Positions 1 to 8,739 of a stretch of 64,000 nucleotides of DNA are shown in pieces. Source of the stretch: Endoryza foliicola. Its GTDB lineage: Bacteria; Bacteroidota; Bacteroidia; Chitinophagales; Chitinophagaceae. The stretch covers positions 3,968,001 to 4,032,000 of the forward strand of contig OZ245715.1 in the NCBI GenBank assembly GCA_965226965.1, in the 5' to 3' direction. Position 1 is the first letter of the stretch. Each line of letters starts with the position of its first letter. The notes below the pieces were generated by a model, which was not told where the DNA came from, made no database searches, and worked only from the letters and a program-made list of their open reading frames with translations. A program made the position numbers and the translations under genes.

Positions 1-715
1 GTACAATCCAGCGTGGGGTAAACAACTGGGTAGCTGCAGGTATGTTTTCGGCTGTAATCTTAATATTCTTTTTCAGCCCTTCAAATACATCGTCTTTTTT
101 ATCGGCTATGTAAAACTGATACAACCAACCAATCAATTCTTCCTGTTGGCAGTCTTCATCAGTCATGCCATTGCGTATTTCGGCCACTATGCTGTAATCA
201 CTTAAAAGGTCATCGGGCAATAGCAGCTCTGTATAATCGCTGATGCGTTCAAACATAAATGGCATGGCTGTATGCCATTGATTGCAGGAGGCCACCAACA
301 GCATTTTGTAAGCTTCCGTATGGGCATCAGTAGCAGCCGTTTTGCCATCCAGCAAATCATTCAGCCGTTGACGGTCGAGTGTTAATTCCGATTCAACATT
401 TCCGCCTAAGGCATTTTGCAAAATTTCAGGATTGGTCATGCCCGGCAATGGGGTCACTACTTTGGGTATGGTGTATCCATTGGCATCCATAAAACGCAGG
501 GCCATCAAACGGTTAAACCAGGTGTAGGCAACCATTTCTATTACCTGCTCTTTGCCCTGATCTGCTATTTTCCTTTTAAGTTGTTCTATCTCCTTCTGTT
601 TACCACGCAACTCTGCCGTATCGTGTGTTAACACAAACTCCAGCTTACGACCGACCTGGTCAAGTAGCTTTATACGGGCTTCTTTGGCGAAGCGTTTTAG
701 GTTGTTGGTGTTCAT
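1..715 (-). CDS. pglX: BREX adenine-specific DNA methyltransferase PglX, N-terminal part (runs off the window)
   Basis: Reading down from an ATG at 715-713 gives 238 codons without a stop before the left edge, so the gene is cut by the window and not broken. The protein begins MNTNNLKRFAKEARIKLL, has the charged helical N-terminus usual for PglX, and reaches FTPRWIV, the conserved stretch just ahead of the SAM-binding part of the methyltransferase domain. In BREX, PglX methylates a non-palindromic site to mark host DNA and is also required for phage exclusion. The start overlaps the stop of the upstream HNH gene as ATGA, implying translational coupling. The catalytic NPPY-type motif lies outside the window, so activity cannot be judged. 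The family call rests on sequence character plus adjacency to brxA, brxB and brxC. Confidence 0.88.
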   Translation of the reverse strand, partial: MNTNNLKRFAKEARIKLLDQVGRKLEFVLTHDTAELRGKQKEIEQLKRKIADQGKEQVIEMVAYTWFNRLMALRFMDANGYTIPKVVTPLPGMTNPEILQNALGGNVESELTLDRQRLNDLLDGKTAATDAHTEAYKMLLVASCNQWHTAMPFMFERISDYTELLLPDDLLSDYSIVAEIRNGMTDEDCQQEELIGWLYQFYIADKKDDVFEGLKKNIKITAENIPAATQLFTPRWIV

Positions 716-1350
716 GGTCTTACTAATGCTTTTTGCAAATACCAGATTACAATACCACAGTATTCAATCCTTTTCATTTCATTATCAGTGGTATCTATAT
801 GTAGGGAGTTCCAATATTCAAGTTGTGTAGTAATAACAGATGTTCGCCAACCCTCTTTTTCTAAAAGCTGTTGAACACCCTCAAGAGCCTTTAGGCGGTT
901 CTTACGAAGCAAACTATTGTTCAGCTTGATAACAGAGTTAATTTCATTATTCCATGTTGCATTTGTTGAGTAGATGCTACCGTTTTTGGATAAATATTTA
1001 ATTGATTGTTCTAAAAGAGGTGAGAATAAATTAAATGTAATATCAAGGTTACCTTTACTGTCATCGCAATGAGCTTCTGAATTTATTCTGCCTGGGCAGC
1101 AAATAACCATATTGGTGTAGCTCAGCTTTAAATGATCATAGTTTGCCCTACATTTTATGTGTTCAACTACAGAGTTTATTCCTTTTTCGGCAACAGTGGT
1201 TGGAATTTTTCTCATACAATAGGCACAAATAAATCCTTGCTCCCTTAATAAAGCTAAGGCCAATTCTTCAATTCGTGCATATTCAACACCATCTGTAGCA
1301 CGATACCTTGTCCATTCTATAGGTTCATTCCCTTTATTTATCCTTATCAT
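712..1350 (-). CDS. HNH endonuclease, PtuB/TIGR02646-like (Septu-type effector) nested in the BREX operon
   Basis: The 212-residue protein has a CAYC zinc pair at about residues 42-45, a VEHIKCR segment with His64, YTNMVICC around 79-85 and AHCDDSKGN around 93-101. This is the order of metal-binding and catalytic residues in the TIGR02646/retron-type HNH family, which pairs with an AAA ATPase in Septu systems (PtuB with PtuA). The start overlaps the end of the ATPase gene by 17 nt and the stop overlaps the pglX start as ATGA, so it is tightly built into the operon. I infer a nuclease released or activated by the ATPase on phage infection. The Septu assignment comes from family knowledge and has not been tested here. 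A stand-alone nuclease serving BREX is the main alternative. Confidence 0.8.
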   Translation of the reverse strand: MIRINKGNEPIEWTRYRATDGVEYARIEELALALLREQGFICAYCMRKIPTTVAEKGINSVVEHIKCRANYDHLKLSYTNMVICCPGRINSEAHCDDSKGNLDITFNLFSPLLEQSIKYLSKNGSIYSTNATWNNEINSVIKLNNSLLRKNRLKALEGVQQLLEKEGWRTSVITTQLEYWNSLHIDTTDNEMKRIEYCGIVIWYLQKALVRP

Positions 1351-2614
1351 TTCTAGCAGTTAAAAATGTTATCATAGATTCTGCTTTTGCCAATTCAGGC
1401 AAAGTGCCATCAAATATTAACTTCATTACATTTAGCTTTGCCTTTGCACCTTCAATATCTTCTTCATCAATCAAATCAAATATCTCATCTAGGCTTGACT
1501 GAACATTTGCATCTCTAGACGGTATATTCAATTCTGTTTCAAGAATTGTTGAAGCGTCCATTCCAAAAAGCTTAGTTTCATTTGCCTCATATCCATTCGA
1601 TTCAGAATAGTTTAGCTTTATTATTTTATTCCCTTCTTCAAAAGGAATACTTGACATAATCATGGGGGCATGTGAGGTAATAATGAATTGAATATTGGGA
1701 AATGCATTTTGCAGCCCTTTCATTACAACTGCTTGCAGCGTTGGATGTAAGTGAAGGTCAATTTCATCAATTAAAACAGTACCTTCTGTTTTTGCACAAG
1801 CCTCCAAACCATAAATACCTTTATTCAAGAGCATACAACGGAAGGCTAGGTCAAGAACGATGTTGATTAGCCTCCTGTAACCGTCAGATAAATTATCAGT
1901 ATCTGTTTCTCTCTTATCAGAGAGTGTGTAATAAATATTCCCTTGAATAGGCCGGATGTCTACATCGGAAATAATATTACAACCTTCAGGTCCAAGTGCT
2001 TTCTTCAATGCATTCAATACTCCTTCAACCTCCAATTCTCCTGTTCTGCCCTCACGTAAAACCAATAAACGGAGGGTCCAATATCTCATAAATCCATCAC
2101 CTTGCAGACACTCGAAATATCCAAAGGATGGTTTATGTTCGTATCTTTTGAAAATTTCATTACCAAATTTTCTTGGCTTATGAATATCAGCGGTTGAAAA
2201 GCTTGTGAACATAGGAAGTGCTTTTATCTGCTTACCATCCTGAAACATGCCTTTGTACATTTCAGTTCCCAGCTTTTTTATTTCTTTCAACGGATCTTGC
2301 AAGGTTCTACCTTTTGCCGAGCTAAGAACCAATTCCCCTTCTTTGCCAAGCCATTCAAATTTCACACGAATGGGAGATTCATTAGCCAATGTTTCTTCGG
2401 CACGAACAATTTTGAAGTCATCTTTATCAAGACCCGTGAATCGTGTATTTTCATCACTGAAACCAGCAAAAAAAGAGCTTAGTGCGGTGCTTATGGCTCT
2501 GATAATGGTTGTTTTACCACTGGCATTATCGCCAATCAAGAGATTAACTTTACTTGAAAATTCCAGAGGGAGATTTTCAAAACAGCGGTAATTGTTGAGT
2601 GTTATCTTTTTCAT
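1334..2614 (-). CDS. AAA/ABC-type ATPase, PtuA-like (Septu-type), nested between brxC and pglX
   Basis: The 426-residue protein starts MKKITLNNYRCF, the usual opening of OLD/RecF-like ATPases. It has a Walker A GDNASGKTT at about 28-36, an ABC-type signature NLSDGYRRL at about 241-249, a Walker B VLIDEIDLHLHP at about 280-291 and a switch histidine in ITSHAP at about 312-317. There is no TOPRIM nuclease domain after the ATPase, unlike OLD proteins; instead a separate HNH gene follows, which matches the PtuA/PtuB arrangement. I place the start at 2614, one nucleotide after the brxC stop, because the conserved domain begins there. An in-frame ATG at 2644 would overlap brxC by 29 nt and add ten unconserved residues. 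Confidence 0.82.
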   Translation of the reverse strand: MKKITLNNYRCFENLPLEFSSKVNLLIGDNASGKTTIIRAISTALSSFFAGFSDENTRFTGLDKDDFKIVRAEETLANESPIRVKFEWLGKEGELVLSSAKGRTLQDPLKEIKKLGTEMYKGMFQDGKQIKALPMFTSFSTADIHKPRKFGNEIFKRYEHKPSFGYFECLQGDGFMRYWTLRLLVLREGRTGELEVEGVLNALKKALGPEGCNIISDVDIRPIQGNIYYTLSDKRETDTDNLSDGYRRLINIVLDLAFRCMLLNKGIYGLEACAKTEGTVLIDEIDLHLHPTLQAVVMKGLQNAFPNIQFIITSHAPMIMSSIPFEEGNKIIKLNYSESNGYEANETKLFGMDASTILETELNIPSRDANVQSSLDEIFDLIDEEDIEGAKAKLNVMKLIFDGTLPELAKAESMITFLTARNDKDK

Positions 2615-2615
2615 G

Positions 2616-5600
2616 TTATAATGAAATTCGTTTGTCTTCGTCAATAATTCTTACATACTGGTCTCTCAATGCAGCCAAATAATCTTCCACATCCTGCCTG
2701 GTTTCTAATGCCGGCTTGGAGAAGTTTATTTTTACACTGTCCTTTCTCACAAAAACTATTTTCGACTTAGCAGGCTCGCTGCTGCCGGAGTCATCAGGCT
2801 TTGGTGGATTTGACCACCGCATCATTAACTCCAATTGCTTTTGATACAGGTCTGTTGTTACGTTATTTGCTTTTGTACGGATATTACCTATGAACCTTTC
2901 CTGTTCCACTTCCTTTATTACCCGTTCAAAAGGAGCCATTATTTCACTTTGTTGTTGTGCATCCAGCTTTCTGAAATCGGCAAATGACTTCAGTTTATCT
3001 ATGCTTTGATGAATGGCTTCTGCGGCTGTTTCTCTTTCCAACTTTTGCTGTGCTGCAACTTCCTTTTGTATGAGTTCCAATGCTGCTTTTGCATCTTGCA
3101 TTAATGTGCCTTTGTAGGGAGCTGGACTTTCGGCGGCAGTACTCAAGGTTGAAAGACTTTCATTTCCTATATAATCAAAGTTGGCATTGTTGCTTTCCAA
3201 ATAGAGTAACACATTTTCAAAAATGTTGCGCTGAGCACCGTTCATGAACTTTTTAACCGCTTCTAACACATTCTCTTTATCGTCCAGCAAATCGTCCTGG
3301 TACTGATCCAAGGCATTGAAGAAATAAGGATGTTCTTTTTCAGCTGCTAATTTCAGACGGTTTAGCGGCTCGCCTAACGCTTCCAAAAACTTAAACCTGC
3401 TGCGAAGCATGTACATTTCAGATAGGTCTTTTACCTCTTTTTCCAAACGCTGCTTAAACAGGCGGGAAATTTCTTTGGGCTCATTTCCCAGGTTGGGCTC
3501 GTTGAAATATTCCTGATAGAAGTTTTTCAGCTTTTGTATTTGCGAATTCTGAATTTCCTCCTCCAGTTCTATAATGGTATTGGCATACTGGTTGTTTTTT
3601 TGCAGTGCATCCAATACAGCCCGGTCATCTAAATTGTTACCATCTTGTTTCAGGCTAACTTTATTCCGCTTGTAAAGCTTGGCAATAATGCACAACACAG
3701 CAGTTTGATACCACCCATAAGGTCTTGCATAAAAGTTATCTATCAAACTTTTAATGGTGGTTCTTTCGTGATTCGCTTTATTGCGTTGAATGCGATTCAA
3801 TACCTCCACTTCAATTTCATGCAGCGTATCTTTAAACAACACATCATCCTGGCTTTGCACAATTTTCTGCAAATGAGCTTCGGTAAAATCAACCGTAAGC
3901 ATTTTTAGGTTGGTGTAAATAGTTTTAATCAGCTGCTGAACACCTTGTGTGATTTTTGTTTTCGAATCCTTGCTACCAATGTCTGTTAGTTCTGAGCCGT
4001 TCAAATACATTTTAGCATCACCTATACTTTCCTTTAGCTGATTCAATACCGTTCTTTTACGATCCTGATTCTGCTGTGCTCGTTCGGAAAGGATACGTTG
4101 CTTGGTGGCATCCAATGAAGGTGAATTGGATGTTTGGATGTACTTTTCTGTTTTCTTGATTAACCTCAATTCATCAAACAGTCGCTTGTCTTCAGGTAAA
4201 TAAATAATCAAATCATTCGGCCTACCAGCAGACCACATATTGATGTTTGCAGTGGAAACAGCATTGGCATTTAAGGGAGTAATAAAATTGACATAGAAAT
4301 CTTTGTCACGCCCAATCACATTATCATCCAATTTTTTTCCAAACTCGTATGGCTGATTATTGGTGTCTAATTTAACTTTTGAATCACGTAGGATCTCATC
4401 GAACAGATATCCTGATAATAATTCACCAGGAGCTGTTGGGTCAATATCTGTGCTTTTGATTTCGTTTTCTACATCCTTTTCCTGGTTGGTCAAATACTCA
4501 TACAAATCGCCAGCCGAACGCTGAATGTAAGTTTGGCTTTCCAATAAATTTAAGGCTTCCTGCACTTGCTTGTGAAAAACAGCAAGGTCTACATCAAATT
4601 TTGGCAATAGGAGAATAGCAATATTTCCTACGCTTGCATGAAAGCCTTTCACGTATTTCACCAGGAAAAGGGCTTTCAACACTTCTTTGGCCAAGTCAGA
4701 ATCAATACTTCTTTCAGCTTGTAGTATATCACTTTGAATATTGCTTTGTAATACATCCTTAATGCCTTCATACATCTGAGCAAAAGACACAATGTTGGTT
4801 ATATCCTTTTCGGCATAGGTTTTAGCTACCTGTTGAAACACACCCAACATGGAACGTTCACCAACCGACTGCTGGCTGCCTATGAATGCGTTGTGGTCTG
4901 ACAAGGCTTTAATGGATGCCTGGAAAAGATCAAACTGATAAGGAATGAACGGATAGGTATTGACAAAGTGGTCTGCATCCCGATAGGTTTGATACTGCCT
5001 TGATCCATCATTAAACTTCAATAAGGTTTTTACATTGTTCTGCTCCTTATCATAAATCCCGTTCAATAGCTTATTTGAATCTTCGTTCTTAAGCAGCAAT
5101 CGCTTTTGAATTACTTCATCGGCATTGGCACTGGTCAAGGGAAGTTTAATCGCAAAACGACCTTGAATACGAGAAAAATCATGAGCCTGTCTTGCATTCA
5201 AATCTCCTATAGTTGCATTCAGGTCATTTTGAGAAGTAACAATCAGGAAAGACTGACCTTGTGTTTTAAAGGACAAGGTTTCAGCAATGGTTTGCAGGCT
5301 TAACATCAATCGAACATTTTCTGCAATAAACTGACCTACTTCGTCAACACAGAATACCAGGCGAAAACCCGGTTGTTTGGATTTGATATATTTTGAAACC
5401 AATTCACCAAAGCCTTCAATATCCAGCTTGTAATTGTTTATCAGATTATCAATAAAGCGATTGGCTTCATCAGTGCTTATGGATTTTATCTCTGCATAAA
5501 TCTCAGCCAATTCGTGTTGGTTTAGGAAAATAGCCTCCCTGCCTTTTTCCCAACTTTTATTGAATCGCTTCTGGTATTCATTCTTAAAGAAATCATATTT

Positions 5601-6137
5601 ACCAATGCTGGCAAGGTGCCTTTCTACTTCTGCGATTTCCGGGTTCAATGGATCATAGCCCAGCAACTCATTAAATACCTTTAAGAAAATACTCAATACC
5701 GGATCAATGGCAGAGCCCATACTTGTAATACCATCCGACTTAGCTGCAATATTGAATAGAATGGACTCGGTAGGGATAGTTGCTACCTTCTTAATGTTTC
5801 TTTCCAACTCAAAATCATCTGATGCTTTTTTTGCGAAAACATCAGCACATTTCACCCCATTGATTTCCTTATTTTCTAAAACCAATGAAAGCATTTTAAG
5901 TAGGTGAGACTTACCCGACCCAAAGTAGCCGGAAATCCAAATGCTGCTGTTGAAATTGTTTTTCGTTAATTCTTCAAACAATCCAGGCAGCATCTTATTT
6001 CTGTTCGAAATACCCAACAGTTCATTGGTAAGAACGTATTCCTCCAACTCCTGCAACAAATGCCTTTCATCATTGGCCTTGATTACTCCCTCAATAGGGC
6101 GGTAAATGTCTTTTAGATATAATTCTTTTTGCTTCAT
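2616..6137 (-). CDS. brxC: BREX P-loop ATPase BrxC
   Basis: This 1173-residue protein opens with LKDIYRPIEGVIKAND and carries SGYFGSGKSH (Walker A) at about residues 69-78, followed by FCVDEVGQFI, a Walker B-like segment, near 260. That N-terminal layout and the length of about 1200 residues are typical of BrxC/PglY, the large ATPase of BREX phage exclusion. The remainder is mostly charged helical sequence with likely coiled coils. The gene follows brxB with a single-nucleotide gap and precedes the nested AAA/HNH pair, so the operon order is brxA-brxB-brxC-insert-pglX. The ATP requirement and its role in blocking phage DNA replication are known for the family; the exact mechanism is unresolved. 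Confidence 0.95.
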   Translation of the reverse strand: MKQKELYLKDIYRPIEGVIKANDERHLLQELEEYVLTNELLGISNRNKMLPGLFEELTKNNFNSSIWISGYFGSGKSHLLKMLSLVLENKEINGVKCADVFAKKASDDFELERNIKKVATIPTESILFNIAAKSDGITSMGSAIDPVLSIFLKVFNELLGYDPLNPEIAEVERHLASIGKYDFFKNEYQKRFNKSWEKGREAIFLNQHELAEIYAEIKSISTDEANRFIDNLINNYKLDIEGFGELVSKYIKSKQPGFRLVFCVDEVGQFIAENVRLMLSLQTIAETLSFKTQGQSFLIVTSQNDLNATIGDLNARQAHDFSRIQGRFAIKLPLTSANADEVIQKRLLLKNEDSNKLLNGIYDKEQNNVKTLLKFNDGSRQYQTYRDADHFVNTYPFIPYQFDLFQASIKALSDHNAFIGSQQSVGERSMLGVFQQVAKTYAEKDITNIVSFAQMYEGIKDVLQSNIQSDILQAERSIDSDLAKEVLKALFLVKYVKGFHASVGNIAILLLPKFDVDLAVFHKQVQEALNLLESQTYIQRSAGDLYEYLTNQEKDVENEIKSTDIDPTAPGELLSGYLFDEILRDSKVKLDTNNQPYEFGKKLDDNVIGRDKDFYVNFITPLNANAVSTANINMWSAGRPNDLIIYLPEDKRLFDELRLIKKTEKYIQTSNSPSLDATKQRILSERAQQNQDRKRTVLNQLKESIGDAKMYLNGSELTDIGSKDSKTKITQGVQQLIKTIYTNLKMLTVDFTEAHLQKIVQSQDDVLFKDTLHEIEVEVLNRIQRNKANHERTTIKSLIDNFYARPYGWYQTAVLCIIAKLYKRNKVSLKQDGNNLDDRAVLDALQKNNQYANTIIELEEEIQNSQIQKLKNFYQEYFNEPNLGNEPKEISRLFKQRLEKEVKDLSEMYMLRSRFKFLEALGEPLNRLKLAAEKEHPYFFNALDQYQDDLLDDKENVLEAVKKFMNGAQRNIFENVLLYLESNNANFDYIGNESLSTLSTAAESPAPYKGTLMQDAKAALELIQKEVAAQQKLERETAAEAIHQSIDKLKSFADFRKLDAQQQSEIMAPFERVIKEVEQERFIGNIRTKANNVTTDLYQKQLELMMRWSNPPKPDDSGSSEPAKSKIVFVRKDSVKINFSKPALETRQDVEDYLAALRDQYVRIIDEDKRISL

Positions 6138-6138
6138 A

Positions 6139-6732
6139 TCAGATTTTATAATCGTTTAGGTTGTGGGCCCGATAGTAGTTATCGTCCTTCAACTGGTCGA
6201 ATAGGGTTAATGATTGGTTATTGTAGGTGCCCGGAAAGAACATTACCAGAGGTAAGTCGCCTACAAGGGTTTGCAAATTGTTTAGGATGGTATGCGAACG
6301 AATAATCGGAAAAGCAGCACCAATGCCCGTTAAAAAAATGATTTTCGCAGTGCTATCAGAAAGCCTGTTATGAATCTCCGGAATAACAACAGAGTCTATA
6401 TTTAACGGACCGCTTAATACCCTCAATAACCTTTGCTTTGGTAAATTCTTTTCCTGGTTTATTATCTGTTCAAACAAATTTTCCTTTTTGAGAATATCAA
6501 TGCAAAGTTGATAAAGATGTATTTTCAGGATATCAATACCATCATTCTGCAAACGCTTAATCAATGATTGAATATTTGTATCAACTAAAACCTGTTTAGT
6601 AACTGGAAAAGAATGAATAAAAAACGGCAATTCGCCACCCAATCCCTCTTTATTCAAAAACCGTTTACTCGAAAGAATCTTAAACAGACTTTCAAAATGC
6701 TGAGGTGCATTATATGTTTGACTTTTAAGCAT
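6139..6732 (-). CDS. brxB: BREX protein BrxB (DUF1788)
   Basis: A 197-residue soluble protein with the DUF1788/BrxB features: a leading segment on target recognition (FESLFKILSSKRFLNKEGLGGELPFF region), a central FLTGIGAAFPIIRSHTIL and a C-terminal PLVMFFPGTYNN motif. BrxB is a small, conserved BREX core protein of unclear biochemical role. The start overlaps the brxA stop by 8 nt and the stop lies one base before the brxC start, so the three genes are co-transcribed and probably translationally coupled. I am confident in the family because both the motifs and the neighbours agree. Confidence 0.93.
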   Translation of the reverse strand: MLKSQTYNAPQHFESLFKILSSKRFLNKEGLGGELPFFIHSFPVTKQVLVDTNIQSLIKRLQNDGIDILKIHLYQLCIDILKKENLFEQIINQEKNLPKQRLLRVLSGPLNIDSVVIPEIHNRLSDSTAKIIFLTGIGAAFPIIRSHTILNNLQTLVGDLPLVMFFPGTYNNQSLTLFDQLKDDNYYRAHNLNDYKI

Positions 6733-7363
6733 GCTTTAATTTTTGCAATAGCGATTTGATTTCTTCATTTGAAAAGAGAAAGGCACTCAGCAATGCAGGG
6801 TCATCATCAATAATCACGTCGATGACTTTGATGTTTAATATTGGTTTTAAAATACCGCCGTTTCTAGCCTGGGTGATTAAGCCAACCTGCTCCAGTAATT
6901 TGAAAACCACTTGCTTAACTTTCTTTGCTGTTACTTCTGTGATTGCATTCAATTCATTGTGAGAGAGGCTCTTAGTATTAACGAACCGGACGTAATCTAT
7001 ATCTGAAATGACTGTATCGAAAAGCAAATATTTATTGCGAATTACTTCTACTATAAAATCTCTTAAAAAAGTATATGCCTTTATAAGCGATAACAAGATC
7101 ATAGCCTTAGCATCATCGAGGCTCCCATGAATCATCAACTGGAATTGATCTTGTGTTAGTAGAGATAAGCGTTTTTTTATTTCGGAAAATTCTCTTTTGA
7201 ATGTGGCCTGTTTTACTTTGTTCAATAGATTATTATCTGATAACGATTTCTTAACCGCTTTCCAATCTTTAAGCCTGTTGTATTCTTCTGCAATGACCAA
7301 AGTCTCCGCAATTAATGCAGAAGCACCAGTGAAGGAAAATGTATATCTTATGTTATTAACCAC
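6725..7363 (-). CDS. brxA: BREX protein BrxA (DUF1819)
   Basis: The 212-residue protein matches the BrxA/DUF1819 pattern: an N-terminal YTFSFTGASALIAETLVIA segment followed by helical sequence through FLRDFIVEVIRNKYL and a C-terminal winged-helix-like part. BrxA has a NusB-like fold and binds DNA in characterised BREX systems. The start codon is GTG at 7363-7361, placed directly after the TAA of the XRE gene (TAAGTG, no gap), so the regulator and the BREX core genes form one transcript. Confidence 0.93.
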   Translation of the reverse strand: MVNNIRYTFSFTGASALIAETLVIAEEYNRLKDWKAVKKSLSDNNLLNKVKQATFKREFSEIKKRLSLLTQDQFQLMIHGSLDDAKAMILLSLIKAYTFLRDFIVEVIRNKYLLFDTVISDIDYVRFVNTKSLSHNELNAITEVTAKKVKQVVFKLLEQVGLITQARNGGILKPILNIKVIDVIIDDDPALLSAFLFSNEEIKSLLQKLKHA

Positions 7364-7675
7364 TTATTTATTCTTTTTCTTCTTTAGTTTAATATTTTTC
7401 TCAACTACCTGAATGGCTTCATTGGCCAGTTTCTCATCCTTCAACACAGCATAAATTTGGTCGGACAACCAAAGGGTCAACAAATCATCTACATCGGCTT
7501 TGAGAATATGGGCAATGGTGGGTATCTGTTCCCGCTTCAGTTGCCGCAATCCCTTTTCAATTTTACTCAACTGGGCAGTATCCATATCAAGTAATGGGGC
7601 TACCTGTCTAAGGTACAACTTCTGAGCCCCTCGAAGCTCCCTAATTCTGTCACCAAATAAAGTTTCGCTTGTCAT
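7364..7675 (-). CDS. XRE-family helix-turn-helix regulator heading the BREX operon
   Basis: About 103 residues from the ATG at 7675. The first two thirds, from FGDRIRELRGAQKLYLRQVA through LDMDTAQLSKIEKGLRQ, form a clear Cro/CI-type helix-turn-helix, and the protein ends in a lysine-rich tail. A TTG five codons upstream is an alternative start, but the ATG puts the start immediately before the conserved helix. The gene abuts brxA with no gap. A palindrome in its promoter (7706-7725) suggests that it represses its own operon. It is unlike BrxR, the WYL-domain regulator known from some BREX loci, so it is a different solution to BREX control. Confidence 0.88.
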   Translation of the reverse strand: MTSETLFGDRIRELRGAQKLYLRQVAPLLDMDTAQLSKIEKGLRQLKREQIPTIAHILKADVDDLLTLWLSDQIYAVLKDEKLANEAIQVVEKNIKLKKKKNK

Positions 7676-7697
7676 CAGAATACTTGTCAATTTTTGG

Positions 7698-7725
7698 CAA
7701 ATGTAAAGAAAGTTCGACCTTTCTT
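7698..7725 (-). promoter_or_regulatory. BREX operon promoter with overlapping palindromic operator
   Basis: On the minus strand a Bacteroidota -7 box TACATTTG occupies 7705-7698. Directly upstream, 7706-7725 reads AAGAAAGTTCGACCTTTCTT on the plus strand, a 20-bp palindrome with 18 matching positions. It fills the space between the -7 and -33 regions, which is where a repressor would block RNA polymerase. The ATG of the XRE gene is 22 nt downstream of the -7 box. The promoter and operator roles are inferred from position and symmetry. Confidence 0.65.
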
Positions 7726-7740
7726 CTACTCTAAAACAGG

Positions 7741-8613
7741 CTAATTTTGTTTAAATACGTGTCTCATTTTTAGTACTAAATGATCTATCATTTTTAAACT
7801 GTGATCTAAATCTTCAATGCTTCTTCGCCGGTTTACAATTGTCTGTGTTGGATGAGCAATTACGTTTCTCAGGTTCTTTATTTTGGCTATACAACCCAGA
7901 AAGTAATCACTTGCAAAGCCAAGCTTCTGGTGTAAACCAAACTCAGAAAATACAAAAGCGATGTCATTTAGAAACAAGTATTCTAAGACCCTTCCCTCAG
8001 AGGAACTCTCTAAATGTTCAAAATAATTTTTGAGTGAAGATTTCGCGTTATTGGCATTTCTGCCTGTTTTAATTTTGGCATGAATTACATCAATGATTTC
8101 TTGATCACCAATGCATGATGAATAAATAGCATTAAACATCGCTTTTTCTAATTGAACGATCATGCCATATATTTTCAGAAAAACCTCTTTCGCATTCAAA
8201 TTGGATATTGTAAAAAGGCCAACTGTTCGGCCCTCACTTTCAAGAAAAAGGAAATTACGTTTGGTCGCTGCTAAATGACTAATACCCGTTTGTAAATCTG
8301 TTTGGTAAAAAATTGAATCGCTAGTGCTAATTTTTCTCTTTTCAATTTCTTCGTCGTAAAACGACCACTTTTCTGTAGTGAAGTATTCGCTCACATTTCC
8401 GTCCTTATCGCGTATCGGGAGTACATCAAATCGATGCTGTTTCATCAAAGTCCTAACTTCTTCAATTGACGTATTGCACTCAACACAAATACAGTCTTTT
8501 ATATTAATACCCGCATGCGCCAATGTTACAAGGGGATCTATTATTTCTCTAAAATGCACTAATTCTCGCAAAACAAATCGTTTAAGGTTTAATGCTAAAA
8601 CAGGCAGACACAA
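7741..8613 (-). CDS. CBS-domain protein with C-terminal HEPN-like domain (possible sensor-RNase)
   Basis: The protein is up to 290 residues long. Residues about 40-155 look like a pair of CBS motifs: TSIEEVRTLMKQHRFDVLPI followed by DG, then GISHLAATKRN, FLFL and VGLFTISNLN. The C-terminal half is helical and contains LRNVIAHP at about 248-255, an R-x4-H motif with the polar second residue typical of HEPN RNases and Swt1-like HEPN domains. CBS pairs usually bind adenine nucleotides, so the architecture suggests a nucleotide-gated HEPN effector, though this is inference. No ATG lies near the N-terminus; TTG at 8613 has AAGGA nine bases upstream, and a GTG at residue 19 is possible. It sits upstream of the BREX regulator on the same strand and ends before that regulator's promoter. 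Confidence 0.7.
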   Translation of the reverse strand: MCLPVLALNLKRFVLRELVHFREIIDPLVTLAHAGINIKDCICVECNTSIEEVRTLMKQHRFDVLPIRDKDGNVSEYFTTEKWSFYDEEIEKRKISTSDSIFYQTDLQTGISHLAATKRNFLFLESEGRTVGLFTISNLNAKEVFLKIYGMIVQLEKAMFNAIYSSCIGDQEIIDVIHAKIKTGRNANNAKSSLKNYFEHLESSSEGRVLEYLFLNDIAFVFSEFGLHQKLGFASDYFLGCIAKIKNLRNVIAHPTQTIVNRRRSIEDLDHSLKMIDHLVLKMRHVFKQN

Positions 8614-8654
8614 ATTTTATAATCCTTACCCCATCGCCTACCCTATTTCTTTCC

Positions 8655-8685
8655 TCAAGTTAGCAAATCTTCCCTATTCTCCAAA
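8655..8685 (-). promoter_or_regulatory. Possible promoter of the CBS-HEPN gene
   Basis: On the minus strand TTTG at 8685-8682 is followed after 19 bases by TAACTTGA at 8662-8655. This approximates the Bacteroidota -33 TTTG / -7 TAnnTTTG pair, but the last two bases of the -7 box do not match. It would start transcription about 35 nt ahead of the TTG codon at 8613. Confidence 0.35.
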
Positions 8686-8739
8686 CCTAAAACACATTAT
8701 TTCAATCTCTTATACGTTTTTTTGAACTACACACCCCGT

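Noticed and set aside
7731..8605. An 11-bp direct repeat CTAAAACAGGC at 7731-7741 and 8595-8605 flanking the CBS-HEPN gene
   Set aside because: It could be a target duplication or recombination scar, but it is short and has no element ends beside it, and a chance match is plausible at this composition.
1..8613. A complete BREX system
   Set aside because: pglZ and brxL are not in the window; they are expected to the left of pglX, so completeness cannot be stated.
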